64,000 nucleotides of DNA from Chryseobacterium aquifrigidense (lineage in GTDB: Bacteria > Bacteroidota > Bacteroidia > Flavobacteriales > Weeksellaceae): positions 1,487,096 to 1,551,095 of the forward strand of contig NZ_VFPD01000001.1 in NCBI RefSeq assembly GCF_006716485.1, written 5' to 3'. The position numbers and the translations under genes were made by a program. Under the pieces are notes generated by a model that ran no database searches, was not told the DNA's origin, and saw nothing but the letters and a program-made list of their open reading frames with translations. Of this stretch, positions 54,355 through 62,977 are shown one piece after another. The stretch's first letter is position 1. Each line of letters starts with the position of its first letter.

Positions 54355-55200
54355 ATGAATAAAAGAATATATAAACCCATTTTGTTTTTATTAAGTATCT
54401 TATTTCTGTCAGCATGCCAGTCACAGGATAAAGCACAAAAAACAGCAGTAAAAACAGATAGAAAAGTAACCCATATTTACCTCATCGGAGATTCCACAAT
54501 GGCTGATTATACCGGAGATTATGATCCCGGAAAAGACTATATGAAAGTCCGGTATCCCATCACAGGCTGGGGACAGGTTTTTCAGCTTTTTTTTGTAAAA
54601 GACAGTATACAATCTCTGAAACCTGGGATCACAACAGATTCCGTAGCGGTTATTGACAGGGCTCATGGTGGAAGAAGCACACGAACTTTTTTTCAGGAAG
54701 GAAGATGGCGGTATGTCTATGAACATCTTCAGGCTGGTGATTATGTGATCATGCAGTTCGGGCATAATGACAGCTCAGAAAAGCATCCTGAACGCTATGT
54801 GAACATTCAGGGATATAAAGAATTTTTACGTTTATTCGTTTCTCAGACGAGACAGAAAGGAGGAAATCCCGTTATTGTAACTCCAGTTGCCAGAAATTAT
54901 CCATGGAAAGACGGAAAACTGGAAAATGTACATGGAGATTACTGGCAGGCCCCGATTGATATTGCCAAGGAAATGAATGTTCCCTATATCGATCTTAATA
55001 GATTATCGATGGAATACTTTACAAAAAAAGGACAGGATTTTACAACCATTCATTATTTTATGAACCTTCCTGAGAACTTGTATGAAGCCTATCCAAAAGG
55101 ACAGAAAGACAATACTCATTTTCAGCCTGAGGGAGCAAAAACAGTCGCCTCTTTAGTGTATCAGGAATTAAAAAAAATAATTAAAACTCAAAAAAAATAA
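54355..55200 (+). CDS. Rhamnogalacturonan acetylesterase (CE12, GDSL), first copy
   Basis: From ATG 54355 the protein is 281 residues with a lipoprotein signal (ILFLSACQSQ); the longer frame from 54295 adds an unlikely tail. SGNH motifs: IYLIGDSTMADYTGD (GDS nucleophile block), AHGGRSTRTF (Gly block), IMQFGHNDSSEKHPE (GxND block) and KDNTHFQPEGA (DxxH block). It removes acetyl groups from RG-I or galacturonan. The stop is one base before the GH28 start region, so the two are coupled. Confidence 0.9.
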   Translation: MNKRIYKPILFLLSILFLSACQSQDKAQKTAVKTDRKVTHIYLIGDSTMADYTGDYDPGKDYMKVRYPITGWGQVFQLFFVKDSIQSLKPGITTDSVAVIDRAHGGRSTRTFFQEGRWRYVYEHLQAGDYVIMQFGHNDSSEKHPERYVNIQGYKEFLRLFVSQTRQKGGNPVIVTPVARNYPWKDGKLENVHGDYWQAPIDIAKEMNVPYIDLNRLSMEYFTKKGQDFTTIHYFMNLPENLYEAYPKGQKDNTHFQPEGAKTVASLVYQELKKIIKTQKK

Positions 55201-55201
55201 C

Positions 55202-56869
55202 ATGAAGAAGTCACTTACAATGATCGGTTTAGCCACAGCAATAATGTTTTCGGGGCAAGTTTTTGCTCAGAATCTGGAGATTTACAAAAACATTGAGTTT
55301 ACAATGCCTCAGGTTGCAGAAACCACTTTTCCTTCCAATACAGTTTCCATCGCACAATTTGGCGGAATCTCAGGTGGAAATGTAAAAAATACGGCAGCTT
55401 TCAAAAAAGCCATTGAAGACCTTAGTAAAAAAGGAGGTGGAAAACTGGTGGTACCAAGAGGAATGTGGTTAACAGGTCCTATTGAATTGAAAAGCAATGT
55501 CAATCTTCATGTAGAAGAAGGCGCATTTATTATTTTCAGTAAAGATAAAAATGATTATCCTTTGGTAGATGTAAGTTTTGAAGGATTAAATACCATCCGT
55601 TGCCAGTCTCCTATCTCCGCAAAAAATGTTACGAATATTGCCATTACAGGAAAAGGAGTCATTGATGGAAGCGGTGACGCATGGAGGGCTATCAAAAAAA
55701 GTAAAGTTGCAGAATCTGAATGGAAAGAAATCATAAAATCGGGTGGAATTCTATCTTCCGATGGCAAAACATGGTACCCTTCAGAAAGCTATAAAAAAGG
55801 ATTTGAAAGCAGCTCAAGCTTTAATGTTCCTGATAAAATATCCAAAAACGAACTAACTACCGTAAAAGATTTTCTACGTCCGGTGATGGTAAGTCTGGTG
55901 GGTTGCGACAAAGTATTGTTAGATGGTTCTACTTTCCAGAATTCCCCGGCGTGGAACCTTCATCCGCTGATGTGCTCCAACCTGATCCTAAGAAATCTTA
56001 CCGTAAGAAATCCATGGTTTTCACAAAATGGCGATGGTGTAGATCTGGAATCATGCAAAAATGTTCTGATCTATGACAATACATTTGATGTGGGTGATGA
56101 TGCTATCTGTATCAAATCCGGAAAAAATGAGGATGGCAGAAAAAGAGGAATGCCTACAGAAAATGTAATCATCAAAAACAATGTAGTGTATCATGGCCAT
56201 GGAGGATTTGTCGTGGGAAGTGAAATGTCCGGCGGAGCAAGAAACATTCATGTATCTGATTGTACTTTCATCGGAACAGACATCGGGCTTCGTTTTAAAA
56301 CAACGCGTGGAAGAGGTGGAATTGTAGAAAATATTTATATTAAAAATATTGATATGATTAATATTCCTACCCAAACAATTGGTTTCAATATGTTTTATGA
56401 AGGTTCTTCTCCGGTTTTAGAAGACGGACAGAAGCAGGAAGGAAACAAGACCCCCGAAAAAGTGTATCCTGTAACAGATGAAACTCCGGTTTTCAGAAAT
56501 ATCTTCTTTAAAAACATCAATGCCGTTAATTCTTATGAAGCCATCACTCTATTGGGTCTGGCAGAAATGAACCTTAAAAATATTGTGATTGAAGATTCAA
56601 AATTTGATACCAAAAAAGCACTGACTATTGTTGATGCAGACGGAATTCAATTAAAAAATGTAACGTTGAAATACTCTGAAGGTACGGGAGCAACAGTTTA
56701 CAACAGTAAAAATATTAACCTTGCTGATGTAAAATTTGAATCCCCAATCAAACCTTATATCAAAATTTTAGGAAACAAAACGGAAGCTGTTATTTTGCCA
56801 AAAGAAATGCGATCCGACAAAAATTTGCTTTCTATAGGAACAGAAGTACCTAAGAATGCAGTAAAATAA
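55202..56869 (+). CDS. Polygalacturonase (GH28)
   Basis: The 555-residue exported enzyme (signal ending VFAQ) is a GH28 right-handed beta-helix. The N-terminal part has VSIAQFGGISGGNVKNTAAF and ITGKGVIDGSGDAWR. The catalytic set is visible: WFSQNGDGVDLESC, DVGDDAICIKSGKNEDG (Asp pair), HGHGGFVVGSEMSGG (His) and GLRFKTTRGRGG (Arg-x-Lys substrate motif). It hydrolyses galacturonan, probably from the end given its long insert (SGDAWRAIKKSKVAESEWKE). It yields saturated galacturonate for UxaC. Confidence 0.93.
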   Translation: MKKSLTMIGLATAIMFSGQVFAQNLEIYKNIEFTMPQVAETTFPSNTVSIAQFGGISGGNVKNTAAFKKAIEDLSKKGGGKLVVPRGMWLTGPIELKSNVNLHVEEGAFIIFSKDKNDYPLVDVSFEGLNTIRCQSPISAKNVTNIAITGKGVIDGSGDAWRAIKKSKVAESEWKEIIKSGGILSSDGKTWYPSESYKKGFESSSSFNVPDKISKNELTTVKDFLRPVMVSLVGCDKVLLDGSTFQNSPAWNLHPLMCSNLILRNLTVRNPWFSQNGDGVDLESCKNVLIYDNTFDVGDDAICIKSGKNEDGRKRGMPTENVIIKNNVVYHGHGGFVVGSEMSGGARNIHVSDCTFIGTDIGLRFKTTRGRGGIVENIYIKNIDMINIPTQTIGFNMFYEGSSPVLEDGQKQEGNKTPEKVYPVTDETPVFRNIFFKNINAVNSYEAITLLGLAEMNLKNIVIEDSKFDTKKALTIVDADGIQLKNVTLKYSEGTGATVYNSKNINLADVKFESPIKPYIKILGNKTEAVILPKEMRSDKNLLSIGTEVPKNAVK

Positions 56870-56892
56870 TATAATTTGTAAGAATCCGGCTC

Positions 56893-57804
56893 ATGATTTT
56901 TAACAAAAGACATACTTATATTTCTATTTCTATTTTATTCGTAGGGACGATGGCATTCGGGCAGATGAGACCGAATGCTTCTCCTTACACCAATGAAGGT
57001 ACTTTTGAAAAGCTTAAAAAGAAATACAGCTTTATTACTCCTATTGACCGTCCGATACCCCAAAATATCAGAATTGATAAAGATGTTGAATATGGCACTG
57101 CTCATGGAATTTCTTTAAAAGCAGATGTTTACTACCCTGCTGATTCGTCAAAAAAACATGCAGGAATTGCTATGGTACATGGTGGAGGCTGGATTTCCGG
57201 AAGTAAGGAAAATGAAAAATACATGGCAATGGAGCTGGCATCAAAAGGTTTTGTGGTCATTGCTGTTGGTTATCGCCTTGCTGATATAGCCAAATATCCT
57301 GCAGGTATTGAAGATATTGAAGCGGCTATTCAATGGGGCAGAAAAAATCACAGACGATATGCTTTAGATCAAAATAAAATGGCAGTTTTAGGTGAGTCTG
57401 CCGGTGCACAGATGGCGACCCTGGTAGGCGTAAAAGCCAAAAACAAAATAAAGGCGATCATCAATATTGACGGAATTGTTTCGTTTATACATCCTGAAGC
57501 TGAAGAAAGTACGTATGCCTCTTACTGGCTGGCTGGTGACAGGGATATCAATCTCAAAAACTGGACGGAAGCCTCACCGTTGGAATATGTAAATCAACAT
57601 ACACCACCTACTCTTTTCATCAACAGTTCGCAGTCCAGATTCCATGCAGGAAGAGATGATATGATGAAGAAATTGCAGTCTTATGACATCCCTACTGAAT
57701 TTTATGAAATCAAAGATTCTCCGCATTCATTCTGGTCGGCAGAACCATGGTTTACAGAAACTCTGAAGTATACTGTAGATTTTTTAAATAAGGTTTTAAA
57801 ATAG
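56893..57804 (+). CDS. Exported alpha/beta-hydrolase (HSL-like esterase)
   Basis: The 303-residue protein has a signal peptide (FVGTMAFGQ). The fold is BD-FAE/hormone-sensitive-lipase-like: oxyanion motif AMVHGGGWISGSKENEK, nucleophile GESAGAQMATLVG, Asp near GRDDMMKKLQS and a His in KDSPHSFWSAE. In pectin loci such enzymes are often acetyl or feruloyl esterases. The specificity is inferred from its place between GH28 and CE8, with gaps of 23 and 31 bases. Confidence 0.85.
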   Translation: MIFNKRHTYISISILFVGTMAFGQMRPNASPYTNEGTFEKLKKKYSFITPIDRPIPQNIRIDKDVEYGTAHGISLKADVYYPADSSKKHAGIAMVHGGGWISGSKENEKYMAMELASKGFVVIAVGYRLADIAKYPAGIEDIEAAIQWGRKNHRRYALDQNKMAVLGESAGAQMATLVGVKAKNKIKAIINIDGIVSFIHPEAEESTYASYWLAGDRDINLKNWTEASPLEYVNQHTPPTLFINSSQSRFHAGRDDMMKKLQSYDIPTEFYEIKDSPHSFWSAEPWFTETLKYTVDFLNKVLK

Positions 57805-57835
57805 CTTTTAATCTCAAACGGATCAAATAAATGGT

Positions 57836-58801
57836 ATGAAAAAATTACTTTTAATTCTATTCATAACAGCAGCTCAACTGCTATGGGCAGGCGAACCATA
57901 CATTACGATTACAGTTGATCAGAAAGGAAACGGAGATTTTACCTCCATTCAAAAAGCCATCAATTCTATAAGGGATCTGGGGCCTGCCGAGGCATTAATC
58001 AAAATAAAACCGGGGACCTATCATGAAAAGATAGAGATTCCCTCTTCGAAACATAAAATCACTCTGGAAGGTGAAAACAAAGAAAATACGATCATTACCT
58101 ATAACGACTTCTCCGGAAAGCCAGATGTGTTCAATGAAAAGATGACGACGTTCAATTCATATACGGTATTGGTAATGTCGGATGATGTTAAAATTACTAA
58201 TCTCACCATTCAAAACAGCTCATGCAACGAAGGGCAGGCTGTTGCTCTTCATGTAGAAGGTGATCGTTTTATCATGGTAAACGCTGCTATTTTGGGATGT
58301 CAGGATACTTTATATTCTGCGACCAATCACAGCAGGCAATATTTTAAAAACTGTTATATAGAAGGAACTACAGATTTTATTTTCGGACAGGCTACTGCCG
58401 TATTTAAAAACTGTACGATTAAAAGTCTCGCTGATTCTTATATCACTGCAGCCGCCACCGAAATTGACAGGAAATATGGTTTTATATTTTTTGACTGTCA
58501 ACTGATTGCAAAAGATGGCATTTCCAAAGTTTTTCTGGGAAGACCTTGGAGACCATACGCAAAAACAGTGTTTATCAATACAGAAATGGGAAAACATATT
58601 CTTCCCGAGGGCTGGAACCCATGGAAAGGCGACAAAATGTTTCCTGATAAAGAAAAAACCGCCTACTATGCAGAATCCGGAAGTAAAGGGGAAGGTGGAA
58701 ACACTTCAAAACGCATCAACTGGTCTCATCAACTCACCAAAAAAGATCTGAAAAATTACACCCTGGAAAAAATATTTGATGGCTGGAACCCAAAATATTG
58801 A
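57836..58801 (+). CDS. Pectinesterase (CE8), second copy
   Basis: The 321-residue exported enzyme (signal ending LLWAG) has the complete CE8 set: GNGDFTSIQKAINSIRDLGP, catalytic Asp in GCQDTLYSATN, EGTTDFIFGQATAVFKNC, and LGRPWRPYAKTVFINTEMG. It is a paralogue of the gene at 47768 (shared WSHQLT near the C-terminus) but has no lipobox. Two different methylesterases may act on differently patterned pectins. It is the last gene of the tightly packed part of the operon. Confidence 0.93.
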   Translation: MKKLLLILFITAAQLLWAGEPYITITVDQKGNGDFTSIQKAINSIRDLGPAEALIKIKPGTYHEKIEIPSSKHKITLEGENKENTIITYNDFSGKPDVFNEKMTTFNSYTVLVMSDDVKITNLTIQNSSCNEGQAVALHVEGDRFIMVNAAILGCQDTLYSATNHSRQYFKNCYIEGTTDFIFGQATAVFKNCTIKSLADSYITAAATEIDRKYGFIFFDCQLIAKDGISKVFLGRPWRPYAKTVFINTEMGKHILPEGWNPWKGDKMFPDKEKTAYYAESGSKGEGGNTSKRINWSHQLTKKDLKNYTLEKIFDGWNPKY

Positions 58802-58874
58802 ATTGTTGAACAGACGCATAGGGGAAGATTAATCCAAGAAAATCAGAAACTTCCACCAGTTTTTATGATTGAAA

Positions 58875-58893
58875 ATTTTATCGAAGATAAAAT
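58875..58893. repeat. Interspersed palindrome ATTTTATCGAAGATAAAAT (copy 2)
   Basis: The same 19-mer as at 27682-27700, again followed by TTGCG sequence, in the 207-base gap between the second CE8 and second CE12 genes. Confidence 0.5.
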
Positions 58894-59008
58894 CATTGCG
58901 CCCTAAAACACTGTCTTTTAACTTCATTAGCTCCTTTGTGTTTTTCCAGCTTACTTGTCTGATGATGTAGAAATTATAACAAGACAAAAAAAATTATAAA
59001 AAACAACT

Positions 59009-59743
59009 ATGTATAAAAAGCTTACCCTACTTCTTTTCTTCCTCTCAATCATGACGTGGGCACAACAACCTACCCTGTTTCTGATTGGTGATTCAACGAT
59101 GGCCAATAAAGAAAATCCTGATAAAAACCCGGAACATGGCTGGGGACAGATGTTTCCCTCTCTGTTGACCTCCGGAATATCCGTTCAGAATCACGCCACC
59201 AACGGGAGAAGTTCAAAAAGCTTCAGAACGGAAGGAAGATGGAATAAAGTAATAAATCAGCTTAAGAAGGGAGATTTTGTCATTATTCAGTTTGGACACA
59301 ACGATCAGAAAATTAATGACTCGACACGGTTTACCAATCCATATACTCAATACAGAGCCAACCTTGAAAGATATGTGAACGAAGCGAGATCTAAAGGTGC
59401 TATTCCCATTCTGATGACGTCTATTGCCAGAAGAAACTTTAATAAGAATGGTGTTTTGATGGATACACATAAAGAATATCCTTTGGTAGTAAAAATGGTT
59501 GCCAATGATCTTAAAGTTCCTTTTGTGGATTTACAATTATTATCAGAGCAACTGGAAATTTCTTATGGTCCGGAAAATTCAAAAAAGTTGCATCTGCATT
59601 ATAAAAAAGGGGATGAAAATTATTATCCGGAAGGAAAAGATGATGATACTCATTTGTCAAAGCTGGGAGCTGAATCCGTTGCAAAACTGGCAGCGGCTTC
59701 ATTGAAAAGTCTAAACACCGGATTAGAGAAATATATTAAATAA
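59009..59743 (+). CDS. Rhamnogalacturonan acetylesterase (CE12, GDSL), second copy
   Basis: The 244-residue protein has a signal peptide (FLSIMTWAQQ). SGNH blocks: LFLIGDSTMANKENP, NHATNGRSSKSFRTEG, VIIQFGHNDQKIND and DDDTHLSKLGAES (catalytic Asp-x-x-His). It is shorter than the copy at 54355 and has no lipobox, so it is probably periplasmic and free. The substrate is acetylated pectin, by family. It is separated by 207 bases from the upstream CE8 gene, so it may have its own transcript. Confidence 0.9.
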   Translation: MYKKLTLLLFFLSIMTWAQQPTLFLIGDSTMANKENPDKNPEHGWGQMFPSLLTSGISVQNHATNGRSSKSFRTEGRWNKVINQLKKGDFVIIQFGHNDQKINDSTRFTNPYTQYRANLERYVNEARSKGAIPILMTSIARRNFNKNGVLMDTHKEYPLVVKMVANDLKVPFVDLQLLSEQLEISYGPENSKKLHLHYKKGDENYYPEGKDDDTHLSKLGAESVAKLAAASLKSLNTGLEKYIK

Positions 59744-60091
59744 AAAAATTTACGATCTGTGCGGTTTGTCATTATGCACTAATCAGACAGCAATATTTTT
59801 TTATCAAGTAATACATGATGATAAAAACAAGAATTTAGATTCTTAGGAATGATAAGATGCATAGGTATGTATATGTAAGTATATATAAATATTAATTTGT
59901 TCCGCAATTAATACAGTGATACAAACTACTCGTTTAGACTATCCATAAATTTTGTAATTCCGAAGGAATTCGTACAGCAAAGATTTTTTTATTGGGTAAT
60001 AAATAAAAAATTTAGATTTCTAGAAAATGACAGAGGGAACGCAAACAGTTCTCTGCAGATCTTACAAAATTTCAATTTAAAAAAGATAAAA
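59744..60091. other. Intergenic region before kdgF
   Basis: A+T-rich with short alternating TA tracts (59875-59900) and a small AATTCCGAAGGAATT palindrome near 59957-59971. No gene, promoter consensus or LacI-type site seen. Confidence 0.4.
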
Positions 60092-60430
60092 ATGGATTTA
60101 AAAAAAGAACCTTTCTTTAAAGGAGACTCTGAATGGGAAGATCTGGGAAACGGTGTTTCAAGACAGTTTGTGGGCTACAATGCTCAGGTAATGATGGTGA
60201 TTGTCAAATTTACGAAAGGAGCAACCGGAGCATTACACCAGCATTTTCATTCTCAGATCACTTATGTTGCCTCCGGGAAGTTTGAGGTGACTGTTGACAA
60301 TGAAACAAAAATTCTGCAGGAAGGTGATGGCTTTTTTGCACAGCCCAATGTTTTCCATGGGGTAAAATGCCTTGAGGAAGGAAAGCTGATTGATGCTTTT
60401 ACACCTTTTAGAGAGGATTTTCTTATTTAG
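60092..60430 (+). CDS. kdgF: KdgF-like cupin, unsaturated uronate linearising enzyme
   Basis: The 112-residue single cupin matches KdgF: metal ligands in GALHQHFHSQITYVASGKFE (two His, then Gln/Glu region) and the second cupin motif GDGFFAQPNVFHGVKCLEEG. KdgF speeds conversion of 4,5-unsaturated monouronates to DK-I, the substrate of KduI. The gene completes the unsaturated branch that starts with the lyases and GH105. It is cytoplasmic, with no signal peptide. The assignment rests on pattern plus context, since cupins are diverse. Confidence 0.85.
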   Translation: MDLKKEPFFKGDSEWEDLGNGVSRQFVGYNAQVMMVIVKFTKGATGALHQHFHSQITYVASGKFEVTVDNETKILQEGDGFFAQPNVFHGVKCLEEGKLIDAFTPFREDFLI

Positions 60431-60546
60431 GAAGCCGGAAAAAGCAGATCTATTCTTCATTAGATTTGAACTCTATACTCCAATTATTGCCGCTTTATTT
60501 TAACATTTAATCAATTTCAATTTGTGAATTTAAATAAATAATAAAA

Positions 60547-60560
60547 TGCAACCGATTAAC
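60547..60560. promoter_or_regulatory. Degenerate LacI-type site upstream of the last PL1 gene
   Basis: TGCAACCGATTAAC shares the GCAA-CGATT arrangement with the other sites, 112 bases before the pectate lyase ATG. Confidence 0.35.
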
Positions 60561-60671
60561 CAAATAAAATATTTAACATTATAACTATATAAATATTAAT
60601 ATATCAAAATATAAAATAATTAAATATTAACTTCATAATTTTACTTCAGAACAAATCACAAAATATAAACT

Positions 60672-61778
60672 ATGAAAACAAAGTTCAAAGCTGTCTTCTT
60701 TACAGCAGCTCTAAGTTCAACTTTTGCCCTTACCGGATGTGGTCACGAAGAAATCAATAATGACCTGGCAGAAAGCGAAATCAGTATTAAAAACAGTCTT
60801 ACACAAAAGATTGTTCCTCTTGCCAATTGTGTGGCTCCCGGATGGGCTTCTGAAAACGGAGGTACTACCGGAGGAGGAACGGCTGCAGAGACTACTGTTT
60901 CCTCGTATGCCCAATTAAAGGCTGCTATTGAAAATACTGCTGTAAAAGTGATTAAAGTAACCGGAACCATTACCATCACTACACGTTTATCTCTCCAGGA
61001 TCAGACCGGAAAAACAATTTACGGAACAACCGGGGCTAAATTAGTATCTACAAACCAGACGAAAGACGGCTCAGGAATTATCAATGTTAAAAGATGTAAC
61101 AACATCATTATCAGAAACCTTATTTTTGAAGGTCCGGGAGCTTACGATACTGACGGCTGGGATAATGCCATTCTTGATGACTGCCGAAATGTATGGATAG
61201 ACCACTGCGAATTCAGAGATGGTGTGGATGGAAATTTTGATATCAAAAACAAATCAGACTTTATTACAGTTTCCTACACCAAATTCCATTATCTGAAAGC
61301 TCCAAAACCGGGTGGTTCAGGCGGAACGGATGACCACAGATTTTCTAACCTCATCGGATCCAGTGATGGTGCTACTGCTGACGCCGGGAAGCTGAATGTA
61401 ACCTTTGTTCGTTGCTGGTGGGCTCCGGGATGCAGAGAGCGTATGCCTAGAGTAAGATTTGGCAAAATCCATATCCTGAACAGTTATTTCAACAGTTCTG
61501 TAAGCAATAAATGTATTGCAGCAGGAGTACAGGCCAATATTCTCGTGGAAAGAAATGTCTTTGAAAACGTAAAAGAGCCTATTAATTTAATGAGCGGCTT
61601 TACAGCAGTAACGCAAACGGGAAGTAGTTTCATTAATGTTACAGGGAATATTAACGGAAGCGGAACAGCATTCACACCGCCATACAATATTGGAAAACTA
61701 AATGTTGCGGATGTGAAAGCAGATGTTACCGCTAATGCAGGTGCTACTTTAGGAGGAAATGTTTGTGACGCATTTTAA
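60672..61778 (+). CDS. Pectate lyase (PL1), lipoprotein
   Basis: The 368-residue protein has a lipoprotein signal (AALSSTFALTGCGHEE). The PL1 beta-helix shows VIKVTGTITITTRLSLQDQT, NIIIRNLIFEGPGAYDTDGW, VWIDHCEFRDGVDGNFDIKN (calcium-binding Asp set, usually vWiDH) and RERMPRVRFGKIHILNSYFN with the catalytic Arg. It is a surface or periplasmic endo-lyase releasing unsaturated oligogalacturonides. Its own upstream region contains a degenerate LacI-type site and a terminator follows, so it is probably transcribed alone. Confidence 0.93.
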   Translation: MKTKFKAVFFTAALSSTFALTGCGHEEINNDLAESEISIKNSLTQKIVPLANCVAPGWASENGGTTGGGTAAETTVSSYAQLKAAIENTAVKVIKVTGTITITTRLSLQDQTGKTIYGTTGAKLVSTNQTKDGSGIINVKRCNNIIIRNLIFEGPGAYDTDGWDNAILDDCRNVWIDHCEFRDGVDGNFDIKNKSDFITVSYTKFHYLKAPKPGGSGGTDDHRFSNLIGSSDGATADAGKLNVTFVRCWWAPGCRERMPRVRFGKIHILNSYFNSSVSNKCIAAGVQANILVERNVFENVKEPINLMSGFTAVTQTGSSFINVTGNINGSGTAFTPPYNIGKLNVADVKADVTANAGATLGGNVCDAF

Positions 61779-61801
61779 ATCATAAATAACAGTAATACAA
61801 G

Positions 61802-61833
61802 GAGGGTGCCTCAGCAATGAGGTGCTCTCTTTT
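61802..61833 (+). terminator. Terminator of the PL1 gene
   Basis: A 12-bp stem with G-U pairs (GAGGGTGCCTCA with TGAGGTGCTCTC), loop GCAA, then TTTT. Confidence 0.75.
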
Positions 61834-61928
61834 GTATTCCGGCCTTTCAGTATTCTATAAAGATTAGATAAAGCCTAAGGTTTTGATATAAAAAACGGAC
61901 TAAAGCCCGCTCTTATTAATATCTGTTG

Positions 61929-62948
61929 TTATTCTATTATTTTATTTTTTTCAAGCCATTTCGGATATTCCTTAGCAAGCAGTTTTTCGGCAAAGTCTCC
62001 AAACCAGCTATATCCATTTCTCCTTTCTTCCGAAACTTCATTATAATTATACTTTACACTGCCATCCCGGTCTCCAAACAGAGGTTTGTTGGTATGAATA
62101 TCATAGAATCTCGCCCAGATCACAGAATTTTTATCTTCTGCCAGTATTCTCACCGCTTTCCCGTTCTGTTTTGCTACATTATAACTGTACCCTTCAATTT
62201 TATTCTGCTTAAACCACTCTACTGCTGCTTTTATAGACTTTTCTATTTCAGGAGTCACTGGCTGCTGCATCAAAAACCTGATAATTCCTACCGATTCTCC
62301 CGTAGCTAATGAAACAGGCTCAAAAGCTCTTGCTTTATCCGGCTGCAAAGTAATTTCATTATACTGATCAGCCCAAATAGAAGAATTTCCCTTTTGAAGA
62401 ACCTGAGTTTTTAAAATACATCCGATGCCCTTCTGAACTGCAATTTTTGATTTTTCTTTTAGAGAAGAAGAAACCACATCAAAACCATTCTTTCCTTCCG
62501 CTGCATTATACAGAACTGTCAAGGCATTGATCATCGCATTATCATTATAAGTCACCTGCTTTCTGTAGAGTCCTGTATTGGGATAATATTGTGGAAAACC
62601 TCCGTTATCATACTGCATAAGAAGAAGATAGCTGATTCCCTTTTCTGCAGCTTTTAAATATTCAGGATTTTTTGTAGTTGAATACGCTTTAATCAATCCA
62701 TTGATTTCTCTGGAAGTTGCATTATTATCAATAGTTGCATGATCATCCCCCGTAGACTTTATCTTTCTCAAAAGATTTTTATCAACAGGCAGATTATAGT
62801 TTACCACTGACTTATCTTCCAGCTGTTTTCCCCAGCCGCCATTGGGAAGCTGATAGAAAAGCATTTTCTCTGCCAGTGTATCTTTCAACTGAGCAGAATA
62901 ATTTACCGCCAGTAATCCTAATGTAAATGTGTATATTTTCAGATTCAT
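61929..62948 (-). CDS. Pectate lyase (PL10)
   Basis: The 339-residue exported enzyme (signal ending YSAQ) has the alpha-toroid of PL10: MLFYQLPNGGWGKQLEDKSV at the start, STGDDHATIDNNATSREING, YLLLMQYDNGGFPQYYPNTG and the signature WADQYNEITLQPDKARAFEP. It cleaves polygalacturonate by anti beta-elimination with calcium, releasing unsaturated trimers or similar. It is on the minus strand, convergent with the PL1 gene and 29 bases downstream of the second DUF4861 gene, with which it is presumably cotranscribed. Confidence 0.93.
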   Translation of the reverse strand: MNLKIYTFTLGLLAVNYSAQLKDTLAEKMLFYQLPNGGWGKQLEDKSVVNYNLPVDKNLLRKIKSTGDDHATIDNNATSREINGLIKAYSTTKNPEYLKAAEKGISYLLLMQYDNGGFPQYYPNTGLYRKQVTYNDNAMINALTVLYNAAEGKNGFDVVSSSLKEKSKIAVQKGIGCILKTQVLQKGNSSIWADQYNEITLQPDKARAFEPVSLATGESVGIIRFLMQQPVTPEIEKSIKAAVEWFKQNKIEGYSYNVAKQNGKAVRILAEDKNSVIWARFYDIHTNKPLFGDRDGSVKYNYNEVSEERRNGYSWFGDFAEKLLAKEYPKWLEKNKIIE

Positions 62949-62977
62949 TTTTTTATTATTTAAAAATTACAACTTCA

